The notes beneath the pieces were generated by a model. The model was not told where the DNA came from. It worked only from the letters and a program-made list of their open reading frames with translations, and ran no database searches. Below, in pieces: positions 1-5,954 of a DNA stretch of 25,123 nt; the first letter of the stretch is position 1, and every line of letters begins with the position of its first letter. Both the position numbers and the translations under genes were made by a program. Source of the stretch: Prevotellaceae bacterium UBA1710 (lineage in GTDB: Bacteria; Bacteroidota; Bacteroidia; Bacteroidales; Bacteroidaceae); the NCBI GenBank assembly GCA_002317355.1, contig DCJC01000059.1, positions 1 through 25,123 on the forward strand, written 5' to 3'.

Positions 1-118
1 CAACGAGTTCCTGGCTGTTGATAACCTTGTCGAAGTCTTCGACACTACTTGTAAACGCTTTTCCGCGGTTACGCTTGGCGCCAAAATTGGCGTTTAAAGA
101 AATTTTTTTTAAAATCAT
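1..118 (-). CDS. Partial unknown protein (N-terminal 39 residues)
   Basis: An open frame on the minus strand starts with ATG at 118-116 and runs without a stop off the left edge. It reads MILKKISLNANFGAKR and continues to ...DKVINSQELV. The start is preceded by a very AT-rich stretch, as is usual for Bacteroidales genes, and no Shine-Dalgarno site is seen. The base composition of the frame is clearly less AT-rich than the spacer upstream of it, which supports coding. I do not recognise the family: the N-terminus is basic (KK, KRNRGK) and then acidic, with no signal peptide. It is divergent from the DUF6266-like gene, with a 694-base spacer between them. It is shorter than a usual reporting threshold only because the window cuts it. 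Confidence 0.6.
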   Translation of the reverse strand, partial: MILKKISLNANFGAKRNRGKAFTSSVEDFDKVINSQELV

Positions 119-427
119 TTTTTATTTTATTTAAAATTTAATATTTCCTTATATATTATAAATATCTTCGTTTTTTTAAAAACAAATGATATTCGTTTCT
201 CACACATGTGTGTGTTCTTCTTTTTTTTTTATATGTTCTTTTTTTGGGTCATATTAATATTTCTTTTTTTTTACAAGTGCAAAAATACTACTTTTTCCTG
301 AGGCTATAAAAAATAAAAAAATAAATTTTGCGCACGTTTTGAAAGTAATGTAAAATTCATGTAATTTTCAGGAACTAAAGCACTTACAGGTATCTCTCTC
401 ATCCCCTTTCATCCGTTCTTTTGAGCC

Positions 428-449
428 TTGGAACCATGCATGGTTCCAA
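428..449. repeat. Perfect 22-base palindrome
   Basis: Bases 428-449 are fully self-complementary. Each half is TTGGAACCATG or its complement, with no loop. It could be a dimeric-protein operator or recombination site, or form a cruciform. No T tract follows, so it is not a standard terminator. A related palindrome built on GGAACAT lies at 1939-1958 on the other side of the DUF6266-like gene. Confidence 0.85.
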
Positions 450-491
450 AGTGGGTCCATTGCGCTTCCATCTTGCATAAAGTGCTACACT

Positions 492-664
492 GCAACAGTG
501 CAACAGTGGCTTAAAAAGGGGAAAAACAAAATATAGTATTTTATATAAAAAAAATATTAAAAAAAATATTATGATTTTTATTGTTTTTCAGAATATATAG
601 ATATTTATATATATAAGAGGTACTCAAGTGGGAGGGATGCTTCAACCGACTGTTGCGCTGTTGC
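492..664. repeat. 16-base inverted repeat arms with internal 8-mer duplications
   Basis: The left arm 492-507 is GCAACAGTGCAACAGT. The right arm 649-664 is ACTGTTGCGCTGTTGC, the reverse complement with one mismatch. Each arm is itself an 8-base unit repeated (CAACAGTG twice on the left; TGTTGCGC, TGTTGCGG, TGTTGCT on the right, 651-673). About 140 bases of very AT-rich DNA separate the arms. The function is unknown. Confidence 0.8.
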
Positions 665-693
665 GGTGTTGCTATTTACCCCGCGCGCGCCTT

Positions 694-726
694 CGCTGTA
701 ACTCCGCTGTAAGTCTGGTGTAAGTC
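694..726. repeat. Three tandem 11-base repeats
   Basis: CGCTGTAACTC (694-704), CGCTGTAAGTC (705-715) and TGGTGTAAGTC (716-726) lie head to tail about 90 bases before the DUF6266-like start codon. Units of 11 bases would present the same face of the helix, so they could be operator sites for a regulator. This is inference only. Confidence 0.75.
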
Positions 727-812
727 CGCCCCGTAGGCCTTGGGACAGCCTACCCCTACCCCAAAAAGCACTCCTTATACCTTATATATAATAATAAAAA
801 AAACTAACTAAC

Positions 813-1724
813 ATGGCAATACTAAATGGTATCGTATCTAGAATGAAGGGCTCGGCTGGTCAGCTCACCTTCAAGGCCGTTAACGGCCAGACTGTTGTAT
901 CTGAGAAAGTGACAGCAGTAAAGAACCCTCGTACTCCAGCACAGATGGCTGTACGTACTAAGATAACTAACATAACAGCGATGTATAAGGGCATCAGGCC
1001 ATTGCTCAAGAATGGATTCGAGAACAAGCCAATCGCAAACAGTGATTTCAATATGTTCGTGAAGGTCAACATGCAACAGACTCCAGTCTATCTCACCAAG
1101 TCTCAAGTGGCAGGTGGTGCTTGTGTGGCAGCTCCTTATCAGATTACCCAAGGCTCTCTCCCTTCTATCGTAATCACTGGCGAAGGCAGAAACGCAGCTA
1201 CAAACATCTTCGTAGCAGACCTCACTCTCGGTGCTTCTACCACCGTAGCTGAGTTCTCAAAGACTGTCATCGACAATAATCCTGACTATCGCTATGGCGA
1301 CCAGATTTCTTACTTCATCATCAAGCAGAAGGTGAATGAGGCAACAGGAATACCTTACTGTCAGTTCAAGGCAAACTCTGTCATCCTTGATGCAGCTAAT
1401 ACCGAGAAACTCTGGGAGATAGTTCCAAAGAATGGCTTCTCTTCTGTAGATGGTTGCATAGGTCACAGTGGCAACGACGGTGATTGTGCATTTGCTTGGG
1501 TCCACTCTCGCAAGAGCAACGGCAAGACTCTCGTAAGCTCACAGAACCTCATTGATGCTAACAGCAAGCTCAGCAACTATCAGGGCGATGCTGCCTTCCT
1601 CCTTGCTTCTACCAGCTACGGTGTTGGTGATGGTGCATTCCTCACACCTGACGGAAACACGGAAAACACTACTGTCGTAGGTGGAAATGGAAACAGCTCA
1701 GCAGGTGGTGGTGACAGTCTTTAA
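813..1724 (+). CDS. DUF6266-like protein
   Basis: This is a 303-residue protein of unknown function. The N-terminal part (residues about 1-60) has the pattern typical of Bacteroidetes DUF6266-like proteins: a short Gly/Ser segment (GSAGQLTF), then VKNPRTPAQMAVR and a run of hydrophobic and aromatic positions. The rest looks beta-rich, and the tail from about residue 285 is Gly/Ser/Asn-rich (VVGGNGNSSAGGG) and probably disordered. There is no signal peptide, lipobox or membrane segment. The ATG at 813 follows an A-rich leader without a Shine-Dalgarno site. Genes of this kind are often found near phage- or conjugation-like loci in Bacteroidales, but nothing of that sort is visible here. It stands alone between repeat-rich spacers. 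The family call is from memory of its N-terminal motif and is only moderately sure. Confidence 0.65.
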   Translation: MAILNGIVSRMKGSAGQLTFKAVNGQTVVSEKVTAVKNPRTPAQMAVRTKITNITAMYKGIRPLLKNGFENKPIANSDFNMFVKVNMQQTPVYLTKSQVAGGACVAAPYQITQGSLPSIVITGEGRNAATNIFVADLTLGASTTVAEFSKTVIDNNPDYRYGDQISYFIIKQKVNEATGIPYCQFKANSVILDAANTEKLWEIVPKNGFSSVDGCIGHSGNDGDCAFAWVHSRKSNGKTLVSSQNLIDANSKLSNYQGDAAFLLASTSYGVGDGAFLTPDGNTENTTVVGGNGNSSAGGGDSL

Positions 1725-1731
1725 ATGAATT

Positions 1732-1874
1732 GGAAAGTAAATTATGAGTAAATTATACCAGTAAATTACTTGGGCGGTATTCACCGCCTTGGAAATATAA
1801 ACTCAAACTGAATATGTTCAAAATAATTTCCTGAACATAATTTATTGAATGAATTTTCTGGCAATTTACTTTCC
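1732..1874. repeat. Nested inverted repeat, 3' flank of the DUF6266-like gene
   Basis: A perfect 12-base inverted repeat (GGAAAGTAAATT at 1732-1743, AATTTACTTTCC at 1863-1874) starts 7 bases after the stop codon. It encloses two smaller hairpins: GGCGGT/ACCGCC at 1773-1778 and 1783-1788 with a 4-base loop, and TATGTTCA/TGAACATA at 1813-1820 and 1832-1839. AGTAAATTA also occurs three times (1736-1744, 1747-1755, 1760-1768). The inner GC hairpin could end transcription, but no strong T run follows. The whole reads like a folded RNA with a three-way junction, or a small non-coding mobile element. Between 1875 and 1980 I see only the palindrome at 1939-1958. Confidence 0.65.
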
Positions 1875-1938
1875 CCTTTCCCTTCCCCCATTTCATAATT
1901 TCAATATTTCAGTAATTTCAATTCCAAAGGCCATAGTC

Positions 1939-1958
1939 CAGGAACATTCATGTTCCTG
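1939..1958. repeat. Palindrome, 9-base arms
   Basis: CAGGAACAT and ATGTTCCTG are perfect complements with only TC between them. The half-site GGAAC-AT resembles that of the palindrome at 428-449, so the two may be recognised by the same protein. Confidence 0.75.
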
Positions 1959-1979
1959 AGATTATTCCTGAGACTAAGG

Positions 1980-2016
1980 AAAAAAAAAGAGGACTCAGTG
2001 TTGAACTGGGCCCTCT
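1980..2016 (-). terminator. Rho-independent terminator of the CM-like/aldolase operon
   Basis: Read on the minus strand, a stem made by AGAGG and CCTCT, continued after small mismatches by CAGT/ACTG, is followed by a run of nine T (bases 1988-1980). It lies about 25 bases past the aldolase stop. On the plus strand a shorter T-rich stretch (2020-2025) follows the same stem, so it may also stop transcription coming from the DUF6266-like gene. Confidence 0.75.
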
Positions 2017-2039
2017 GTTCTTTTTATCTTGGGATGTGA

Positions 2040-3023
2040 TTAAACCTCCTTGTTCTTTACTACTGACTCGTAGTAAGCAACGTAGTCATCCTTCTGGTCG
2101 CTTGCCATCCAAGCCATTGCTGAACGTGGGTGGTCGTTCTGTGAACCAGTAATCATGTAAGGGATGAAGTAACCCCAGTCGATATCCTTCTGGAGAGGCT
2201 TAACATGCTCCTGGATACACTTGAGGATTGGCTCGAGCTTGTACTTAGGATTCTTGAGGAAAGAGATAAGAAGCTCCATTGGACAGTTACCTGCACCACG
2301 ACCGATACCGAGCATTGTAGCGTCGAGCATGTTAGCACCAGTACGGATACACTCGATAGTATTGGCGAAAGCAAGCTGAGTGTTGTTGTGGCCGTGGAAG
2401 CCGATTGTCTTACCTGGGAGAGCCTCGATATACTTGTTTACGAGACCATGGATATCCTCTGAATAGAGGCTACCGAAGCTATCAACGAGGTAGAAAGTAC
2501 CTACACGTGACTTAGCAACATCCTCAAGTACCTGGTCAAGAACACGCTCACCTACCTTTGATACAGCCATGAGGTTGATGGTTGCTTCATAACCCTTATC
2601 CATCACGTGGTGAGCAAGCTCGATAGCCTTATCAATCTGGTAGTCATAGCAAGCCACACGGAAAAGGTCAACAACGCTCTCATCCTTTGGACGGATGTCA
2701 TCGAAAGCGATACGACCGATATCAGCCATTACAGAAAGCTTGGTGTTGGTGTTGTTTTCACCAACGATTTCGCGAAGCTCATCCTCAGCACAGAACTTCC
2801 ATGGTCCATACTCTGGACGTGGGAACTGGTCAGCACTACTGATGTAGCCAATCTCCATATAATCAACTCCTGCAGCTACGCATGAGTCATAAACACCTTT
2901 TACAAATTTTTTGCTGAACTGCCACTTGTTCATCAGACCACCGTCGCGAACTGTGCAGTCAAGTACCTTGATTTCTTTTCTGAACATTTTGTTTTGGTTA
3001 TTTTGTTTTGTTATTTCTTCCAT
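2040..3023 (-). CDS. DRE-TIM (HMGL-like) aldolase
   Basis: This is a 327-residue cytosolic TIM-barrel enzyme of the HMG-CoA lyase / 4-hydroxy-2-oxovalerate aldolase superfamily. It shows the metal- and substrate-binding signature CTVRDGG (residues 23-29, with R26 and D27), the metal-ligand motif HGHNN (H210, H212) and the late loop GRGAGNCPME (241-250). Members cleave or form C-C bonds next to a carbonyl, commonly with pyruvate as product or nucleophile; the substrate here cannot be read from sequence. The chosen ATG overlaps the stop of the upstream CM-like gene in TAATG, which indicates translational coupling. A second ATG 12 codons later (2987) also fits, because the conserved domain begins just after it. 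The C-terminal 70 residues (HVKPLQKDIDWGY onward) are an extra helical region. A terminator follows. Confidence 0.85.
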   Translation of the reverse strand: MEEITKQNNQNKMFRKEIKVLDCTVRDGGLMNKWQFSKKFVKGVYDSCVAAGVDYMEIGYISSADQFPRPEYGPWKFCAEDELREIVGENNTNTKLSVMADIGRIAFDDIRPKDESVVDLFRVACYDYQIDKAIELAHHVMDKGYEATINLMAVSKVGERVLDQVLEDVAKSRVGTFYLVDSFGSLYSEDIHGLVNKYIEALPGKTIGFHGHNNTQLAFANTIECIRTGANMLDATMLGIGRGAGNCPMELLISFLKNPKYKLEPILKCIQEHVKPLQKDIDWGYFIPYMITGSQNDHPRSAMAWMASDQKDDYVAYYESVVKNKEV

Positions 3024-3331
3024 TACTTAATTAGCTTCTTCTCTTCATCAATGAAGTATTGAACAAGCTTGGTATAGATATCCTCGATAACATCTGGATT
3101 AAGACCATTCTGCTCTGCCCATTCACGGCGTGTGCGGAAAACAGCAGCCTTTCGGTCGGCAGCCTCGATACCCTTGGCTGTACCATCCTTGTATTTCACC
3201 ACCTCTTTTACGTACTCGAAACGAGTAGCAAGAAGGCGTATAATCTCCTTGTCGATGTTATCTATTTCGTTTCTTACCTCTGAGATATCAGTACACTCCA
3301 AAGGCAATTTTCCGTTGATATTCTGTGCCAC
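3023..3331 (-). CDS. Chorismate mutase / isochorismate-pyruvate lyase-like (AroQ fold)
   Basis: This is a 102-residue all-helical AroQ-class protein. It keeps the helix-1 pattern ECTDISEVRNEIDNIDKEII with R20, then R37 and K48, which are the usual active-site positions. Compared by memory with Pseudomonas PchB, the start (CT...IR.EID.ID), the RFEYVKEVVKYK stretch and the WAEQNGL segment are strikingly similar, more so than to E. coli chorismate mutase. The position equal to PchB Q90 appears to be E97. It may therefore rearrange chorismate to prephenate, or release pyruvate from isochorismate. Which one cannot be decided by eye. It is the first gene of an operon with the aldolase (1-base overlap). 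A -7 box TACCTTTG (3377-3370) lies 39 bases upstream of the ATG. Confidence 0.8.
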   Translation of the reverse strand: MAQNINGKLPLECTDISEVRNEIDNIDKEIIRLLATRFEYVKEVVKYKDGTAKGIEAADRKAAVFRTRREWAEQNGLNPDVIEDIYTKLVQYFIDEEKKLIK

Positions 3332-3369
3332 TTCTTAATAATGTTGTTTACATTCTAAAAATCAAAATG

Positions 3370-3377
3370 CAAAGGTA
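3370..3377 (-). promoter_or_regulatory. -7 promoter box for the CM-like/aldolase operon
   Basis: On the minus strand the bases read TACCTTTG, matching the Bacteroidetes -7 consensus TAnnTTTG, 39 bases before the ATG at 3331. A TTTG-like -33 box (3404-3401) is present but spaced about 23 bases away, a little more than usual. Confidence 0.6.
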
Positions 3378-3524
3378 ATGCTTTTTCTTCAAAAAAACAA
3401 CAAAACGATTGTTTTTCTTTGTATTTTATATAAATATAAAAGTATTTTGCCCATAATTGTAGCAAATTAGCAATAAAATATCAGAAAAGAATGGATGTAA
3501 TTAATGAAATTTTATCGATAATAC

Positions 3525-3554
3525 TTTGTGTTAAGGAAATAATTATTATCTTTG
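3525..3554 (+). promoter_or_regulatory. Bacteroidetes-type promoter for the GlsB/YeaQ-like gene
   Basis: TTTG at 3525-3528 and TATCTTTG at 3547-3554 are separated by 18 bases, close to the usual 19-21. The start codon follows 33 bases later, leaving a leader of about 25 bases. Confidence 0.65.
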
Positions 3555-3586
3555 CAAACAAATTCACTTTTTAAACTGATAAAATT

Positions 3587-3820
3587 ATGATTGGTAGTAT
3601 TATCGCTGGTATTATCGCAGGCTTCATCGCTTGCAAGTTAACAGGTAAGGAAGGCAAGGGTTGTCTCGTTGACCTCTTCCTTGGTATCGTTGGTGCTTCC
3701 GTTGGAGGCTTTGCTTTCAGACTTCTTGGCATTCAGACATCATCAATGATTGGCGAGGTGGTTTGTGCTGTCATCGGAGCCGTTATTGTTCTCTGGGTTT
3801 GCAGTAAGCTATTCAAATAA
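3587..3820 (+). CDS. GlsB/YeaQ/YmgE-type small membrane protein
   Basis: This is a 77-residue inner-membrane protein of the transglycosylase-associated/GlsB family (stress-linked, biochemical role unclear). Three hydrophobic segments are visible: residues about 2-15 (IGSIIAGIIAGFIA), 27-47 (LVDLFLGIVGASVGGFAFRLL) and 55-73 (IGEVVCAVIGAVIVLWVC). The Gly-rich GxxxG-like spacing in each is typical. The family member length (75-90) fits, so the gene is complete. It has its own promoter and stands alone, converging on the Nim-like gene with a shared hairpin between them. Confidence 0.85.
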   Translation: MIGSIIAGIIAGFIACKLTGKEGKGCLVDLFLGIVGASVGGFAFRLLGIQTSSMIGEVVCAVIGAVIVLWVCSKLFK

Positions 3821-3822
3821 AA

Positions 3823-3849
3823 AATGGAGTGACTTATCATCACTCCATT
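3823..3849 (-). terminator. Hairpin terminator between convergent genes
   Basis: AATGGAGTGA (3823-3832) pairs perfectly with TCACTCCATT (3840-3849) around a 7-base loop. On the minus strand the stem is followed by ATTTTTTATT-like sequence, a normal terminator. The stem includes the TGA stop of the minus-strand Nim-like gene (3842-3840). On the plus side the T run is weaker, but it may also serve the GlsB-like gene. Confidence 0.75.
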
Positions 3850-4355
3850 CTTCCATATTTCATTTCATCTCCATTGGCATCGTATTCCTTACGCTTGCCT
3901 GTAGGAGGTGCAGATAGTCTTATGCGTACAACTGCCGTGCGTGCAAGACTACGTGCTATTGATGTCTCAAAAGCATCCATGTGCTTAGGCAGAAACCTCT
4001 CACAGATAGCCCTCATGGCAGATATCTTCTCTGCTTCCTCCTCAACTATCTCCGCCTTGCCAAAGGCTATTGCAGAACGAAACTGCAAGGTAAATGAGCC
4101 ATCCTTTGGTCCTACGGTTGGCGCGCACTTAGTAACCGCAGAAAGACACACATTAGGATTACAACGAATTGCATCAAGCTTATCACCTTCCAAGGCACAA
4201 TGGAAATACCATGTATTGTCATCAGTTGAGGCTAATGACAATGGCACACCATAAGCCGAGCCGTCAGCACGTGTAAAGCTGACAGTAATATATGGGGCTT
4301 TCCTCATTATTTCGAGTGCCCACTCACTATCCATTTCTCTTGAAACCTTGCGCAT
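3840..4355 (-). CDS. Pyridoxamine 5'-phosphate oxidase-fold, Nim-like flavoprotein
   Basis: This 171-residue protein has the split-barrel FMN-binding fold. The N-terminal half (YITVSFTRADGSAYGVPLS, residues about 21-40; TWYFHCALEGDKLDAIRCNPNVCLS, about 48-72) follows the pattern of the 5-nitroimidazole-resistance (Nim) and related Pyridox_ox_2 proteins, including the FHCA.EG.K.DAI motif. Nim proteins are thought to reduce nitro groups of drugs such as metronidazole; many relatives have unknown substrates, so resistance should not be assumed. It is the last gene of a minus-strand series after a nitroreductase and a flavodoxin, both also FMN proteins. Upstream, 166 bases consist largely of heptad repeats with no recognisable promoter, so it may be read from the upstream genes. 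Confidence 0.75.
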   Translation of the reverse strand: MRKVSREMDSEWALEIMRKAPYITVSFTRADGSAYGVPLSLASTDDNTWYFHCALEGDKLDAIRCNPNVCLSAVTKCAPTVGPKDGSFTLQFRSAIAFGKAEIVEEEAEKISAMRAICERFLPKHMDAFETSIARSLARTAVVRIRLSAPPTGKRKEYDANGDEMKYGRME

Positions 4356-4362
4356 TTTTTAT

Positions 4363-4390
4363 AATTACAAATTACTAATTACGAATTACT
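4363..4390. repeat. Heptad array, 4 x AATTACN
   Basis: Four head-to-tail heptamers AATTAC plus one variable base (A, T, G, T) occupy 4363-4390. The array starts 8 bases upstream of the Nim-like ATG (4355). It is one of several 7-base-period arrays in the window. Confidence 0.85.
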
Positions 4391-4425
4391 TGGTTACCTT
4401 TATCATTATTCAATTGTAAATAGGT

Positions 4426-4530
4426 ACTTTACACTTTCTACTTTCTACTTTACACTTTACACTTTATACTTTACACTTTATACTTTACACTTTATACTTT
4501 ACACTTTATACTTTACACTTTTCACTTCAC
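4426..4530. repeat. Heptad array, 15 units of ACTTTAC/ACTTTAT type
   Basis: Fifteen heptamers run in unbroken phase over 105 bases. The core word is ACTTTAC, alternating with ACTTTAT from 4461 to 4516. Variants are ACTTTCT (4433, 4440), ACTTTTC (4517) and ACTTCAC (4524). The last two units overlap the end of the nitroreductase gene: its final codons GTG AAG TGA are repeat sequence. The strict 7-base period and lack of unique spacers exclude CRISPR. Confidence 0.95.
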
Positions 4531-5070
4531 CCACACCACGAAATCATCCTTTCGTGGAGCCTGCGGTTTCAACGCATCAGGAGCAGCATAACCGAGGATG
4601 CAGTTGCCAATTCCCTCGTATTCATCGGTAATACCAAGATTACGAAGTATCTCCCTACCCTCCTCTGTCTCAAAGGTCTCCTTTGCTCGATGAATCCAGC
4701 AAGAACCGAGTCCGAGACTATTGGCTGCAACCATCAGATTCTCCATCACTAATGAGCCGTCATACACACGTGTACCTATCTCTTTCTTTGCAAGAACGAC
4801 AAGTACGACAGGTGCTCCGTAGAATGGGTCATTATGACCAGATGTAGTGGTGAGATTCTTACCGATGACAATCTCGAGATTTATACGACTCAATCGGTCA
4901 CGCATCTCCTTATTGGTTACGGCAATGATGATAGCCGACTGCTTATTCATTCCCGAAGGAGCATAAGTACCAGCTTTCACCACTTGCTCAACAAGTTCCA
5001 TAGGAACATCCTTGTCGAGGTATTTCTTCACGCTTCTGCGTGAAATGATGTCTTCAATAGTCTTATTCAT
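4522..5070 (-). CDS. Nitroreductase-family protein
   Basis: This is a 182-residue FMN-dependent oxidoreductase of the nitroreductase family, expected to act as a cytosolic dimer. The start ISRRSVKKYLDK (residues 9-20) is the classic phosphate-binding RRS motif. YAPSGMNKQ (37-44) and GLGSCWIH (120-127) are the usual FMN/dimer segments, and PRKDDFVVWVK closes the protein. The natural substrate is unknown; relatives reduce nitroaromatics, quinones or flavins using NAD(P)H. Its ATG overlaps the flavodoxin stop (TAATG), so the two are translationally coupled. The stop codon and the last two codons are part of a heptad repeat array, so the C-terminal residues may have been set by repeat expansion. 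Confidence 0.9.
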   Translation of the reverse strand: MNKTIEDIISRRSVKKYLDKDVPMELVEQVVKAGTYAPSGMNKQSAIIIAVTNKEMRDRLSRINLEIVIGKNLTTTSGHNDPFYGAPVVLVVLAKKEIGTRVYDGSLVMENLMVAANSLGLGSCWIHRAKETFETEEGREILRNLGITDEYEGIGNCILGYAAPDALKPQAPRKDDFVVWVK

Positions 5071-5873
5071 TATCTCTCAACTTGTGTGAACTCAGGAACG
5101 CCGCCTGCGTTAGTTACGTAAATCTTCTGCTGGCTCTCATTGCCTTGCATATCCTTGCTGCTCGTAATGAAGAGATACTCTGTGCCGTTATCTATAGAGC
5201 GTGTAGAAACGCTTTCAGGAGTACCTAATGGCATTGGATAGCTACCACAAGCCTTGTCGAAAACCGCCTTGTCATCGCTTGTAAGTGCACGCTGAGCTGA
5301 GAATGAAGGAAGAACCTTCTTATTGCCTTTGAGCACGCCTAAATCAACGAGGAATGACTCTACCTCTGCTTCTGCCTTATCAACACGAGCCTGACGAACA
5401 CCATACCATGACAGGATTTCGTTTCCTGGTAATGCTTCCCTCAAATCAGTAATACTTGTGTTACCACCACTACCGAATGTGCAGAAAGGAATGATTACCT
5501 TACCCTTTATCTCGGTTGATTTCAGGAAACTCTGCATACCACCAGATATTGTGCCTGCCCATACAGGATATCCTACATACAATGTGTCATAGTCGGCTAC
5601 ATTTGCCTTCATCTTCTGCATGTCACGGAACTTATTCTCCTGACGCTCTTTCATGAAAGCACCTGCTACGGCTCCCATATCACCAGAATAGTCTTCTATG
5701 AGTTTTATTCTCTCGATATCTGCACCTGTCTTCTTCTGGATTATTTTGGCAACCTTCTCAGTTGTGCTTGACTGTGAATAATATACTACGAGTGATTTAT
5801 TTCCTGCCTGTGATGTATTCGCACTGAAGGCTAATAGTGATGCGATAGCACCTATTACTAATGATTTCTTCAT
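5070..5873 (-). CDS. Exported flavodoxin-domain protein
   Basis: This is a 267-residue protein with a flavodoxin domain behind a signal peptide. Residues 1-23 (MKK, hydrophobic core VIGAIASLLAFSA, small residues TSQA before the mature end) look like a Sec signal. The FMN phosphate loop is YSQSSTTEKVAK (32-43). The second FMN loop is GYPVWAGTISGGM (101-113), and the third is CTFGSGGNTSITDL (131-144). A further segment of about 80 residues (188-267) after the domain is of unknown function and rich in Ser, Asn and Gly. Most flavodoxins are cytosolic; this one is probably periplasmic or membrane-anchored, so its electron partner is not the usual ferredoxin reductase. It heads a coupled pair with the nitroreductase. 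No clear promoter was seen in the 81-base gap to the MATE gene, so cotranscription with it is possible. Confidence 0.85.
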   Translation of the reverse strand: MKKSLVIGAIASLLAFSANTSQAGNKSLVVYYSQSSTTEKVAKIIQKKTGADIERIKLIEDYSGDMGAVAGAFMKERQENKFRDMQKMKANVADYDTLYVGYPVWAGTISGGMQSFLKSTEIKGKVIIPFCTFGSGGNTSITDLREALPGNEILSWYGVRQARVDKAEAEVESFLVDLGVLKGNKKVLPSFSAQRALTSDDKAVFDKACGSYPMPLGTPESVSTRSIDNGTEYLFITSSKDMQGNESQQKIYVTNAGGVPEFTQVER

Positions 5874-5954
5874 TGATTTGGTTTTATTTAGTTGTTATTT
5901 CGTTATGATTCACATTGATTTATACGATATTCGCAATTAAAAGTTTAATGGTTT

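Larger units (their letters stand above)
119..812. other. Gene-free spacer, AT-rich with an internal GC-rich repeat patch
   Basis: No convincing gene lies here. Bases 119-350 and 540-620 are extremely AT-rich with long T and A runs. Bases 421-510 and 640-760 are much richer in G+C and hold a long palindrome (428-449), a direct repeat CAACAGTG x2 (493-508), an inverted repeat (492-507 with 649-664), three tandem 11-mers (694-726) and a small hairpin GTAGGC/GCCTAC (733-738 with 748-753). Both flanking genes point away from it, so their promoters must be inside. The nearest -7-like box for the right-hand gene is TATACCTTAT at about 776-785, a poor match. Confidence 0.7.

Noticed and set aside
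640..760. tRNA or other stable RNA in the GC-rich patch
   Set aside because: No acceptor stem with a T-loop (GGTTCRA) or anticodon arm could be built; only short repeats and one 6-base hairpin are present.
3829..4254. 141-residue open frame on the plus strand opposite the Nim-like gene
   Set aside because: It overlaps a recognised FMN-binding family gene on the other strand and begins inside the shared terminator hairpin.
4426..4530. Possible CRISPR array
   Set aside because: The unit is 7 bases with no unique spacers and no cas genes in the window. It is a simple tandem heptad array.
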